Position numbers and translations under genes: made by a program
Shown: positions 8,396 to 16,414 of the stretch, one piece after another
How the letters are laid out: the number at the start of each line of letters is the position of its first letter
How positions within the stretch are numbered: position 1 is the stretch's first letter
Notes under the pieces: generated by a model
What the model saw: the letters and a program-made list of their open reading frames with translations, nothing else
Told to the model about the DNA's origin: nothing
Databases searched by the model: none
Source: Spirochaetales bacterium
GTDB taxonomy: Bacteria; Spirochaetota; Spirochaetia; JABMQR01
DNA: 64,000 nucleotides
NCBI GenBank assembly: GCA_018399255.1
Contig: JAGYPA010000011.1
Span: forward strand, 23,339-87,338
Reading direction: 5' to 3'

Positions 8396-9097
8396 TCAGC
8401 CGCGGAGGCGGTGCCAGATGCTCATGGCTTTTTCTGCCCGGCGGGTTATGCCGTCCCAGTCATGGCTTCTGATTGCCTCGCGTTTGGCGATCCAGGTTCC
8501 TCCAACTGCTGCAATATGCGGATTTTCCAGATATGCCGGCAGCGATGCCTCACTCACTCCTCCCAGCGGGATAAAGGACAAGCCCAGATATCGATAGGGG
8601 GCGTTGATGCTCTGCAAGTAGGTCAGGCCGCCCATTCCTTCGGCGGGGAAAAACTTCAGAATGCGGCAGCCCAGATTGAGGGCTGTCTCCAATTCGGAGG
8701 GGGTGGCGATTCCGGGGGCAAACGGGAAATCAAGTTCCTGTGCCTCCCTGACGATACTGCTGTTCAGCCCGGGAGACAGGCCGAAGTGGGCTCCCAGCTG
8801 CTTGACCAGCCGGGACTGTCCGCTCCAGATGATTGTACCGACACCAATCTTCATCTCGGGTACTTCTTCGGCTATTCGTTTTATTGAGAGTTCGGCGGCA
8901 TCGGTTCTCAAGGCCAGTTCTATACCGGTTATTCCGCCGCGAACCAGCGCTTTGGCAACAGGAACTGCTGTATCGGCATCCTCTACTTCCAGAACCGCGA
9001 GCAGGCCGGTCTGCTTGAGGATATTCCGCAAGGTCTCCTGCTGGTTATTTTCCTCTATTTTCTGCACTTTCGGTGACGTACGCATTGCTTCACTCAT
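8396..9097 (-). CDS. KDPG/KDPGal aldolase family protein
   Basis: 233 residues, class I aldolase of the Eda/DgoA family, cleaving 2-keto-3-deoxy-6-phospho sugar acids to pyruvate and glyceraldehyde 3-phosphate. The Schiff-base Lys is in RILKFFPAE, with the upstream Glu in GITGIELALRT. The N-terminal 35 residues are an extension. It overlaps tctA by 8 nt and is last in a sugar-acid operon that also encodes a DgoK-type kinase, so the galacto-configured substrate (DgoA role) is likely. Confidence 0.88.
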   Translation of the reverse strand: MSEAMRTSPKVQKIEENNQQETLRNILKQTGLLAVLEVEDADTAVPVAKALVRGGITGIELALRTDAAELSIKRIAEEVPEMKIGVGTIIWSGQSRLVKQLGAHFGLSPGLNSSIVREAQELDFPFAPGIATPSELETALNLGCRILKFFPAEGMGGLTYLQSINAPYRYLGLSFIPLGGVSEASLPAYLENPHIAAVGGTWIAKREAIRSHDWDGITRRAEKAMSIWHRLRG

Positions 9098-10592
9098 TAT
9101 TCGTCCCGCCTTTTCCGGCTTTTTTCCTCTGCATGATAATCTTTTTTATCGGATCCCAGAAGAACATTACCACAACAATCATAAACATTACAAATGATAT
9201 TGGCCTGCTCAGGAACGGAAGAAAACTGCCGTCAGTCTTGATCAAGCCCACCCGCAGATTCTCCTCGATCATGGGTCCCAGAATAAGCCCCAGGATCATG
9301 GGGGGCAAGGGGATATCAACTTTTTCCATGCCAAAGCCCAGCAGACCGAAAACCAGCACTACTCCGACATCGAAGACACTGTTTCGTATCGCATACGAAC
9401 CGACAATCGAAAAGAGGATGATTCCGGCATATACGACATTCCTGGGAAACTTGAATATCTGGGTATAGGCTTTTATCCCCAGATACCCGATAAACAGCAG
9501 AAAGAACTGTGAGATGATGCCGACCGAGAATATCTGATTTATCAGAAAGCGTTCGCCTTCGAAGATGAGCGGACCTGGCTTGAGACCGTACATGAGCATG
9601 GCACCGAGGACGATCGAGGTGATGGTGTCTCCAGGTATGCCGAATACCAAGGCTGGTATCCAGGTGCCGCCCAGTGCGGCGTTGTTGGCGCTAGTGGGGG
9701 CTATAACGCCTTCAACACAGCCTTTGCCAAATTTGTCTGAATTTTTTGAGGTTCGTTTTGCAGCCCCGTAGGCGACCCATGCGGCAATATCCGCTCCGGC
9801 TCCCGGAAGAGCTCCTATCAGGTTTCCCAGAATCGATGACTGAAGTATCAGGCGAAAATGCTTGATTACAAGTTTCCAGACCGCCTTGAAAGAGGTAGAT
9901 ATTCTGATGCCGACTGCCGATTCTGACAGGTTTTCCAGATTCTGCAGGGACCGGAAGACTTCGGATATGCCGAATAGACCGATCATTACCGGAATAAAGC
10001 TGATGCCTCCCATCAGTTCGGCATTCTTGAAGGCAAAACGCGGATAGCCGGTCGCAATATCGATTCCGATGGTTGATACCAGCACCCCGAGCACCATCGA
10101 TATAACCCCTTTTGTCTTTGAACCTTTCGATATGACGGCACTCATGGAAAGTCCCATGACCCCGAGCCAGAAATACTCGAAATGGGTAAACTTGAGGGCA
10201 AAGCCGGCCAGTACAGGGGAAATGAAGATCAGGATCAGGATCCCGATTACTCCCCCTATAGATGAGCAGACAAGGTCCAGAGATATGGCCAGGGATCCCA
10301 GTCCCTGCTTGTTCATTTCATAGCCGTCCAGAACCGCTGCCCCGGAGGCCGGGGTTCCGGGCACCCGCAGGAAGGTTGCGGGAATATCTCCTGCAAATAT
10401 CGAGGTAAAGCTGACGCCGATAATCATGGCCAGCCCGGCTATGGGGGCCATATGATAGGTCAGCGGAACTATCAAGGCCACTGCCATGGTGGCTGTCAGG
10501 CCCGGAATACCGCCGACAAAAATACCGAGCACCATGGCAAGCAGCCAGGGAACCAGTACCGATATGTTGAAAACGCTTAAGAATGCATCCAT
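9090..10592 (-). CDS. tctA: Tripartite tricarboxylate-type transporter, large permease TctA
   Basis: 500-residue integral membrane protein with the TctA hallmarks GGIPGLTATMAVAL near the N-terminus and ALPGAGADIAAWVAYGAAKR in the middle. It is the large channel subunit of a cation-driven importer that uses an extracytoplasmic binding protein. TctB and TctC are encoded just upstream on the same strand. The neighbours indicate a sugar acid rather than citrate as substrate. Confidence 0.93.
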   Translation of the reverse strand: MDAFLSVFNISVLVPWLLAMVLGIFVGGIPGLTATMAVALIVPLTYHMAPIAGLAMIIGVSFTSIFAGDIPATFLRVPGTPASGAAVLDGYEMNKQGLGSLAISLDLVCSSIGGVIGILILIFISPVLAGFALKFTHFEYFWLGVMGLSMSAVISKGSKTKGVISMVLGVLVSTIGIDIATGYPRFAFKNAELMGGISFIPVMIGLFGISEVFRSLQNLENLSESAVGIRISTSFKAVWKLVIKHFRLILQSSILGNLIGALPGAGADIAAWVAYGAAKRTSKNSDKFGKGCVEGVIAPTSANNAALGGTWIPALVFGIPGDTITSIVLGAMLMYGLKPGPLIFEGERFLINQIFSVGIISQFFLLFIGYLGIKAYTQIFKFPRNVVYAGIILFSIVGSYAIRNSVFDVGVVLVFGLLGFGMEKVDIPLPPMILGLILGPMIEENLRVGLIKTDGSFLPFLSRPISFVMFMIVVVMFFWDPIKKIIMQRKKAGKGGTNNE

Positions 10593-10608
10593 AGGTGTTC
10601 CATCTCCA

Positions 10609-11094
10609 TTACATCAATATGCCCGCGGGCAGGGATATCATGAATACTTTTGCAAATATGAGGTATATGACCGCAAGAAAAATAAGGGCTGTCAAAAGGC
10701 TTTTCCACCAGACTACTTTAAGCCGCCACAGCAGGAGGAATAGAAATAGATATGATGTGACAAAAAATCCGAGCCGCTCCACAGCCGCTATGTAGAATGC
10801 GATGAGAAGAATGGTAATTATCAGGGTGACTGATGCGGGTCTGCTGAGTACTTTCAGGGCATTTCTTACAGATCCTTCAGCATTCTCGGTTTTGCGGAGA
10901 ATGCCCTGCCCGAGCTGCAGCAATCCCATAATTATCAGGATGATAGAAAGGACATTCGGGAAGAATGCCGGTCCTGAAAGCTGCATATTACTGGCTGCTC
11001 CGGCGGGAAACGATCTGGTAAGAATCAGAACGAGAATTCCCGGTGCTATGCAGAGCAGTCCGATAACTATTTCAACATTTAAGCGTTTAAACAT
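10609..11094 (-). CDS. tctB: Transporter small permease TctB
   Basis: About 161 residues with four hydrophobic segments, the small membrane subunit of the TTT transporter. The start at 11094 (MFKRLNVEIVIG) is chosen because AGGGG lies just upstream; an in-frame ATG at 11118 falls inside the hairpin that precedes the gene. It lies 16 nt before tctA. Confidence 0.85.
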   Translation of the reverse strand: MFKRLNVEIVIGLLCIAPGILVLILTRSFPAGAASNMQLSGPAFFPNVLSIILIIMGLLQLGQGILRKTENAEGSVRNALKVLSRPASVTLIITILLIAFYIAAVERLGFFVTSYLFLFLLLWRLKVVWWKSLLTALIFLAVIYLIFAKVFMISLPAGILM

Positions 11095-11115
11095 GGGTAC
11101 CCCTGATATAAAAAT

Positions 11116-11146
11116 CATCCGGGAACGGTTTTTAAGCTCCCGGATG
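11116..11146 (-). terminator. Intercistronic hairpin tctC-tctB
   Basis: CATCCGGGA (11116-11124) pairs with TCCCGGATG (11138-11146). On the minus strand the stem is followed by ATTTTTAT, so it resembles a partial terminator that would keep tctC mRNA more abundant than tctB and tctA. Confidence 0.65.
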
Positions 11147-11169
11147 AAAATTTCGTGTTAATTGTAAGG

Positions 11170-12144
11170 CTAGTTTCCGTATCCGGCAAGCTCGAAAATG
11201 TCTGCAAGTCCTGCGAACTGTTCCATCATATAGCTGTCAAATTCAGCGCCTATCCTGATTTCTATGCCGAATCCATTGCTGTTCATGAAGTCTATGTACT
11301 CCTTGCTCTCGACAACTTTCTTCATGGCATCCTGGAGCACTTTGAGCACATCATCGGGAGTGTCGTCGGGAACGGCAAATCCTCTCCAGGTTCCGTAGGA
11401 CCAGTCGATTCCCTGTTCTTTCAGGGTTGGTATGTCGGCAAACTGCGGGTTGCGCTCATCGGCCATAACGGCGAGGGTCTTCAGCTTTCCTGCTTCAACT
11501 TGCGGGGCTACTTCGGGATAGCTGCAGGTAATGACGTCGACGTGGTTTCCGAGGAGTTCGGTAATCGCAGGTGCGGCTCCCTGGCTGGGTACATATTTTA
11601 CCCGGTTCGGGTCGATGCCGTACTTGTCAAGCATCGCTATTCTGGCGAGATCCCATACGGTGCCGATTCCGCTTCCTGAGAAGACGAAGGTGCCGGCAGG
11701 TTCTTTTTTGACAGCTTCCAGCAGTTCCTTTACGGTATTGTAGGGGGAATCCGCCGAAACGGTTACCGCGGCGGCATCCTGATTGAACTGCAGCACGGAT
11801 TTGAAATCAGCCGGGGTGATATCGGAATATCCGAGATATTTGAGTGTGTTTACCTCAAATGTCAGGTTTCCAAGGGTATAGCCGTCCGGGGCTGCTGTCG
11901 CTGCCGCATTGTGGCCGACTGCACCGGCTCCTCCGGTTTTGTTGACTACCTGCACAGGCTGTCCCAGTTCGGCTGAGAGCAGATCCGCAATAAATCTGGC
12001 TGTCCGGTCGGTTCCGCCGCCTGCTGACCAGGGGCAGACAATAGTGACTGGCTTATTGGGGAACGTGACTTCTTTTTGCCCTTCAGCAAACAATCCGCCA
12101 AATACCAGCATAAGCAGGCATATCAATAGAATAATTCTTTTCAT
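11170..12144 (-). CDS. tctC: Transporter binding protein TctC
   Basis: 324 residues from the ATG at 12144; GGAGG sits 8 nt upstream, whereas the ATG at 12150 is too close to it. Signal peptide MKRIILLICLLMLVFGGLFAEGQKE, a spirochaete-like cleavage region without lipobox Cys, then FPNKPVTIVCPWSAGGGTD, the diagnostic TctC start. It delivers a carboxylate to TctAB. First transporter gene of the set, with an RpiR-like motif upstream. Confidence 0.92.
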   Translation of the reverse strand: MKRIILLICLLMLVFGGLFAEGQKEVTFPNKPVTIVCPWSAGGGTDRTARFIADLLSAELGQPVQVVNKTGGAGAVGHNAAATAAPDGYTLGNLTFEVNTLKYLGYSDITPADFKSVLQFNQDAAAVTVSADSPYNTVKELLEAVKKEPAGTFVFSGSGIGTVWDLARIAMLDKYGIDPNRVKYVPSQGAAPAITELLGNHVDVITCSYPEVAPQVEAGKLKTLAVMADERNPQFADIPTLKEQGIDWSYGTWRGFAVPDDTPDDVLKVLQDAMKKVVESKEYIDFMNSNGFGIEIRIGAEFDSYMMEQFAGLADIFELAGYGN

Positions 12145-12202
12145 AACCATTTCCTCCGTTTTGATATAAATAATTTTAAACCTTCCCCGATCTGCTGTCA
12201 AG

Positions 12203-12217
12203 GAAATTTTTTCTTTT
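12203..12217. promoter_or_regulatory. GAAATTTTTTC motif upstream of tctC
   Basis: GAAATTTTTTCTTTT, shared with 12301 and 15309 and, in altered form, with 15462. Each copy precedes a gene of this sugar-acid locus. Candidate operator for the RpiR regulator at 15533; it could also be ordinary AT-rich promoter sequence. Confidence 0.4.
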
Positions 12218-12300
12218 CACTTTTATGCATTTACTTTTACTATAATGTTTTAAAATCCTCCCTTACTCTATTCTCATCTTAAGAAAGTTGGTTTTTGAAA

Positions 12301-12318
12301 GAAATTTTTTCTTTTACA
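12301..12318. promoter_or_regulatory. Second GAAATTTTTTC motif before tctC
   Basis: GAAATTTTTTCTTTTACA. It lies in the 267-nt gap between the FAH gene and tctC, consistent with an internal promoter for the transporter part of the operon. The rest of that gap holds only the tandem repeat at 12351. Confidence 0.4.
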
Positions 12319-12350
12319 AAACTTCCGCCAGGCAGTTCTGGCGCTTCCTG

Positions 12351-12426
12351 CTTCCTGCTCTGCTGTCTCAGGCTTCCTGCTCTGCCCTCTCAGGCTTCCT
12401 GCTCTGCTGTCTCAGGCTTCCTGCTC
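12351..12426. repeat. 22-bp tandem repeat across stop of FAH gene
   Basis: About 3.5 copies of a 22-bp unit built on CAGGCTTCCTGCTCTG. On the minus strand the first copy encodes the last codons (EQEA) and the stop of the FAH-family gene; the others extend downstream. Confidence 0.9.
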
Positions 12427-13182
12427 AACCGGATTTCTCAGCCGCTCGGATATCCCCTCAATCTCAACCTCAACTACATCTCCTTCGTGCATCGCCAGTA
12501 CGTTGGACGGCGTTCCAGTCGATATCACATCTCCGGGAAACAGGGTGCGTCCCTTTGAAAAGTACGAAACTATATAGGCGCAGCTGAATATAAAATCCCG
12601 GGTATGCCCTTCCTGCACCTGTTCACCATTCAGATACGTACGTATCACCGTATTCTCAGGATCCACATCGGTATCAATAACTGGTCCAAAAGAGGTAAAG
12701 GTGTCGAAGCTTTTACTGTAGGTCACCTGAGTGGGTGTATAGCTCATTTCCCGCTCAGTTACATCATTCAGAGGAGTGACGCCGAAAATGGCATCCCGGG
12801 CTTCTTCAATTGATATGTTTTTAACTTTCTTCTTTATGATGACTGCCATCTCACCCTCGTAGTCAACTCTGGTTGATACCGCCGGCAGCACGATGGCTTC
12901 ACCAGGGTGCACCACTCCGGATACCGGCTTTAGAAAGTTTGCGGGTTCCGCGGGGGTCGCAAGTCCGAGCTCCGCTACATGGTCGGCGAAATTCAGCCCG
13001 ACACAATAAAGATTGACCGGCTCGCAGGGATAGAGAAACTTGATATCGGCAGTATTGAACTGCTCATCGGTGATGACATACTCATCATACATGGATCCTT
13101 CAATCCGGCTGACAACCTCCGGGCTTTTCAGCATACCATAGCTTATTCGCCCGCCTGTTTCCTGAAACCGTACAAATTTCAT
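12412..13182 (-). CDS. Fumarylacetoacetate hydrolase family protein
   Basis: 256 residues with the FAH-fold metal site VDYEGEMAVII and the upstream substrate segment LNFADHVAELG. Members hydrolyse or decarboxylate oxo acids; some act on 2,4-diketo-3-deoxy sugar acids, which fits the neighbouring sugar-acid genes. Start at 13182 with AGGAG 8 nt upstream. The C-terminus is encoded by a tandem repeat unit. The exact reaction cannot be told from sequence. Confidence 0.88.
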   Translation of the reverse strand: MKFVRFQETGGRISYGMLKSPEVVSRIEGSMYDEYVITDEQFNTADIKFLYPCEPVNLYCVGLNFADHVAELGLATPAEPANFLKPVSGVVHPGEAIVLPAVSTRVDYEGEMAVIIKKKVKNISIEEARDAIFGVTPLNDVTEREMSYTPTQVTYSKSFDTFTSFGPVIDTDVDPENTVIRTYLNGEQVQEGHTRDFIFSCAYIVSYFSKGRTLFPGDVISTGTPSNVLAMHEGDVVEVEIEGISERLRNPVEQEA

Positions 13183-13230
13183 GATTTAACTCCTATCGAT
13201 TATCTCAGGTCCTCGTTCCAGGTCCTCGTT

Positions 13231-14112
13231 CTAGATGATTCCAAGCTCCTTGAGCCTGCCCTTTATAGCCTCTTTTTCTGCAGCAGAGGCCGGGACAAAC
13301 GGTCGCCGCGGATAGGCGGTGATTATTCCCCGTATTTCCAGCATGGCGTACACGGCAAGCTGTGTAGATCGGGCCAGATACATGATTTCACGCATCGTAT
13401 TTATCTCGAACTGCGTCTCCCTGCAGGCTTCCATATGACCGGCCATGCCTTCTACATACATTTTCCGGTTTACCTCTGGAAATGCATTGGCCAGTCCGGG
13501 AATAAAGGCTTCGCAGCCCAGCACGCAGGCTGAAACGAACATGGATTCCGTTCCCAAAACAACGTCAAATTCATCATCTTTCAGCAGGCGCTGATAGGAA
13601 GCATGGGTGAGAATATCAAAGGTCGCATCCTTTACTCCAGCCAGCCCGATTGCCTTGAGTTTTTTTATGGTACCGAGAGATATCTGATACCCCTGAAAAC
13701 CCGGGTTATTATAGAGGTAGACGGGGATGGAGACCGCATCGATAAGCGCACCGTAAAAATCGATCAGGTCATCTTCGTTGTGATTAAAGTAATAGGGTCC
13801 GACAGCGGCTACTGCCGCGGCTCCAGTCGCCTGGGCATGGACGGCAAGATCTACCGAGTCCCGGTTATTGGTGGTTCCCACCATGGGTATGACGGGAACT
13901 TTCCCGGCTGCGTGCTTTACTGATAACTCCACTACCCGCTTGCGTTCTTCCTGGTTCATCATGGGTCCGGATCCATACGAGCCGGTGACAAACAGGCCGT
14001 CTACTTCATCGCTGAGAAACTCCACAAGAATGCCAAGGCTTACTTCGTCAAGATCACCGTTTTCCTTAAACGGCGTCAGCATTGGCGGGACAACTCCTTT
14101 CATCTTCATCAT
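13231..14112 (-). CDS. DapA/NanA-family aldolase
   Basis: 293 residues, TIM-barrel class I aldolase/dehydratase. Schiff-base Lys in AGVKDATFD and catalytic Tyr in VYLYNNPGF. In this operon it more likely handles a 2-keto-3-deoxy sugar acid than dihydrodipicolinate. Start ATGATG at 14112 with AGAGG upstream. A 13-bp duplication (CAGGTCCTCGTTC) lies immediately after its stop. Confidence 0.88.
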   Translation of the reverse strand: MMKMKGVVPPMLTPFKENGDLDEVSLGILVEFLSDEVDGLFVTGSYGSGPMMNQEERKRVVELSVKHAAGKVPVIPMVGTTNNRDSVDLAVHAQATGAAAVAAVGPYYFNHNEDDLIDFYGALIDAVSIPVYLYNNPGFQGYQISLGTIKKLKAIGLAGVKDATFDILTHASYQRLLKDDEFDVVLGTESMFVSACVLGCEAFIPGLANAFPEVNRKMYVEGMAGHMEACRETQFEINTMREIMYLARSTQLAVYAMLEIRGIITAYPRRPFVPASAAEKEAIKGRLKELGII

Positions 14113-14121
14113 AATTCACCT

Positions 14122-15180
14122 CTATCTTTTCTTGTAATGTTTATCTGGGATGCGGGCAAGTCGGGCCAGATAAAGAGATCCGTGAATATTGAGTTCATCA
14201 ATCTCCTTCTCTCCCGTAATGCTTCGTATCTCTCCGCCCCATGACATATGCTTTTGCAGCAGGTGCTCATACATGCTGCATCGTACTTTCTTGCCTACCA
14301 GAATCATGGGGGTATCTACCGGATATCCAAGCGTGTGAAACTGACGCACAGCCAGGAGATCTTCTGCTGCAAGCGCCGCCTCAAGAAACAGGCGGCGTTC
14401 GTACCATTGCGTATCCATCAGCACATCAAAAAAACGGCTCATCATCAGGGTTCTCAGCAGCCCGGCCGCCTTCACCTGTTCGAAGGCATTGTCTACAATC
14501 CGGGTATCGAAGAATTCGGTATCTCCGCTGCCTGCCGGCCCGCGTATCGATTTTCCAATGGAGGTCTCTTTCTTGACAGCTTCGTACACCTGTCCCGAAA
14601 GGGTTGTCACGCTGCCGAGAATCCGCCCCCCACTGTCTACCGGGATAAATTTCGTGTGGGACGACAGGACCACAGCGGTAAATCCGTTATTCAAGGAACC
14701 ATCATTTGAGGATCTTTTGCTTACAAGTCCAGCCACCTGGGCCTCTTCGCCGCGCATAAAGTCCAGAATGCCTACCTGTTCCGGCTCTGCCTTCGGGGGT
14801 ATCGGATTCCTCACTCCGGGAATGAAATGAATAGGAATATCGACCGGAAATATGGCAAGGTCATGTATTCTCTTGATGTTTTTGGCTATATCCTGCATGC
14901 CTGCCGGAGCGGGAAGATGGGGTATTTCCAGCAGTCCGATTTCAGAGGTTATCATTCCGGCGGCTAAAGCAAAATCGATCTCTTCCAGCGCAATTGAGGC
15001 AGAGGTCAGGGCATCAGCAAAAGCTTCCTTCAGCCCTTCTTTCAGCAAATCCCGACTGCCGGAGATGGTGGTATCCCGCACACCTACCGGCCGTACACCT
15101 TTCCCCAGTATCTGTCCGTCCTCATCAATGATATACACCCGCGAGTTTGTTGTTCCGCAGTCAACAGAAGCAATCTTCAT
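14122..15180 (-). CDS. dgoK: 2-keto-3-deoxy-galactonate kinase
   Basis: 352 residues of the DgoK family. The N-terminus IASVDCGTTNSRVYIIDEDG is the ATP phosphate loop of this actin-fold kinase group, and SSHTKFIPVD and LSGQVYE are typical internal motifs. It phosphorylates 2-dehydro-3-deoxy-galactonate at C6, giving the substrate of the aldolase at 8396. First gene of the operon, 9 nt before the DapA-type gene. Regulated probably from the shared intergenic region with the RpiR gene. Confidence 0.9.
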   Translation of the reverse strand: MKIASVDCGTTNSRVYIIDEDGQILGKGVRPVGVRDTTISGSRDLLKEGLKEAFADALTSASIALEEIDFALAAGMITSEIGLLEIPHLPAPAGMQDIAKNIKRIHDLAIFPVDIPIHFIPGVRNPIPPKAEPEQVGILDFMRGEEAQVAGLVSKRSSNDGSLNNGFTAVVLSSHTKFIPVDSGGRILGSVTTLSGQVYEAVKKETSIGKSIRGPAGSGDTEFFDTRIVDNAFEQVKAAGLLRTLMMSRFFDVLMDTQWYERRLFLEAALAAEDLLAVRQFHTLGYPVDTPMILVGKKVRCSMYEHLLQKHMSWGGEIRSITGEKEIDELNIHGSLYLARLARIPDKHYKKR

Positions 15181-15308
15181 AGATAAATCCGCCTGTCTGT
15201 ATCAGGGGAGTTTTCCGGTTTTTTCCGTTGGAGCTCGGCCTGATTAGCAATAATTTCTTTTTGTTAATCCATAATACCACAACTCATATTAATTGCAAGC
15301 AGTAAATA

Positions 15309-15323
15309 GAAATTTTTTCTTTC
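15309..15323. promoter_or_regulatory. GAAATTTTTTC motif upstream of dgoK
   Basis: GAAATTTTTTCTTTC, 129 nt upstream of dgoK in the divergent region with the RpiR gene. A looser copy, GGAAATAATTTTTTTCTTTT, lies at 15462-15481 before the RpiR start. The remainder of 15181-15532 is AT-rich and holds no gene. Confidence 0.4.
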
Positions 15324-15532
15324 TTGTCAAATAAGCTGACTGTACTATTTATTTATATGTATTATATTATTTTACTTAACCACATAATTATCTCATCACC
15401 ATTCACATCCGCACCAACTCCTTGCTCGTACGGAATTTTTCATCATTATAGTAATAATTTTGGAAATAATTTTTTTCTTTTACTTTCCAGTACAAACCGA
15501 GTATGATATACATGAGTAAAAGGGGTGGCTCT

Positions 15533-16387
15533 ATGTACAGCAACAAACCGGTATTATCTATGATCAATGCGAAAATTGATGAGATGACTGCAAAGCAGGT
15601 AAAGATAGCCAGATACGTGCAAAAGAATCCAAATCAGGTGATTCAGCTGTCCATTTCAGATCTGGCTGCGGTGACGGGAAATAAAAGCGAATCGGCTATT
15701 GTACGGTTTTACCGGGTTCTCGGATTTTCCGGATACCATGAGTTCAAAGTATCGCTGGCAACCGAAATAGCCGGAAAATCTTACTACCACACCTATTCGG
15801 AACTTACCGCAACTGACAGCACCCATGATATTAAAGAGAAGATTTTTAACGGCCTGATAAAAACTCTCCATGAAAACTTTTCGCTCATTGACGAAGAGAC
15901 GCTGGATAAGGCAGTGCAGATGATTCTGCAGGCAAAAAGGGTTATTTTCCTGGGCTATGGACAATCGGGAACCCTGTGTTCAAATGCAGCCTTCAAGTTT
16001 ATGCGGCTGGGGCTAAACAGTCTTCACAACTCTGACAGTCACTATAATTCGGTACTGCTGTCGGAACCGAAGGAAGGGGATGTGCTTTTCTGCATCTCAT
16101 TTTCCGGCCTCACAAAAGATGTTGTCGTTCCGGTGAAGGAGTGCAAACCTACGGCCAAGATTATCGCCCTTACGAGTTCTCCAAAGTCACCCTTGGGACA
16201 AATTGCGGATGTCTGCTTCTCCACCCACACTGAGGAGCTGAATTATCGAACGGATGTCATGATGGCCCGACACGTCCAATGCTTGATTATTGATATGCTC
16301 TACATCCTCGCCGCCATCAGAATGGGTGAAGGAGTGCAGGATCATCTCGCCCAGACCCGTCAGGCTTTGTCGTATTTGAAGTTTTAG
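15533..16387 (+). CDS. RpiR/MurR-type sugar-phosphate regulator
   Basis: 284 residues: N-terminal HTH_6 domain (VTGNKSESAIVRFYRVLGFSG) and C-terminal SIS domain (IFLGYGQSGTLCSNAAFKF). The start at 15533 follows AGGGGTGG; earlier in-frame ATGs at 15503 and 15512 lack a site. SIS-domain regulators sense phosphosugars; here the 6-phospho product of the kinase is a natural effector. Divergent from the dgoK operon, which it probably controls. Confidence 0.9.
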   Translation: MYSNKPVLSMINAKIDEMTAKQVKIARYVQKNPNQVIQLSISDLAAVTGNKSESAIVRFYRVLGFSGYHEFKVSLATEIAGKSYYHTYSELTATDSTHDIKEKIFNGLIKTLHENFSLIDEETLDKAVQMILQAKRVIFLGYGQSGTLCSNAAFKFMRLGLNSLHNSDSHYNSVLLSEPKEGDVLFCISFSGLTKDVVVPVKECKPTAKIIALTSSPKSPLGQIADVCFSTHTEELNYRTDVMMARHVQCLIIDMLYILAAIRMGEGVQDHLAQTRQALSYLKF

Positions 16388-16414
16388 GTCTTCTGGAGGC
16401 CCTCCAGAAGACCT
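16386..16414. terminator. 14-bp perfect hairpin between convergent genes
   Basis: AGGTCTTCTGGAGG (16386-16399) and CCTCCAGAAGACCT (16401-16414) are exact complements around one base. It covers the stop codons of both convergent genes and would act on both strands. No T tract follows on either side. Confidence 0.65.

Noticed and set aside
13231..14112. Dihydrodipicolinate synthase (dapA)
   Set aside because: Fold and Schiff-base Lys fit, but the operon is for sugar-acid breakdown and no lysine genes are near.
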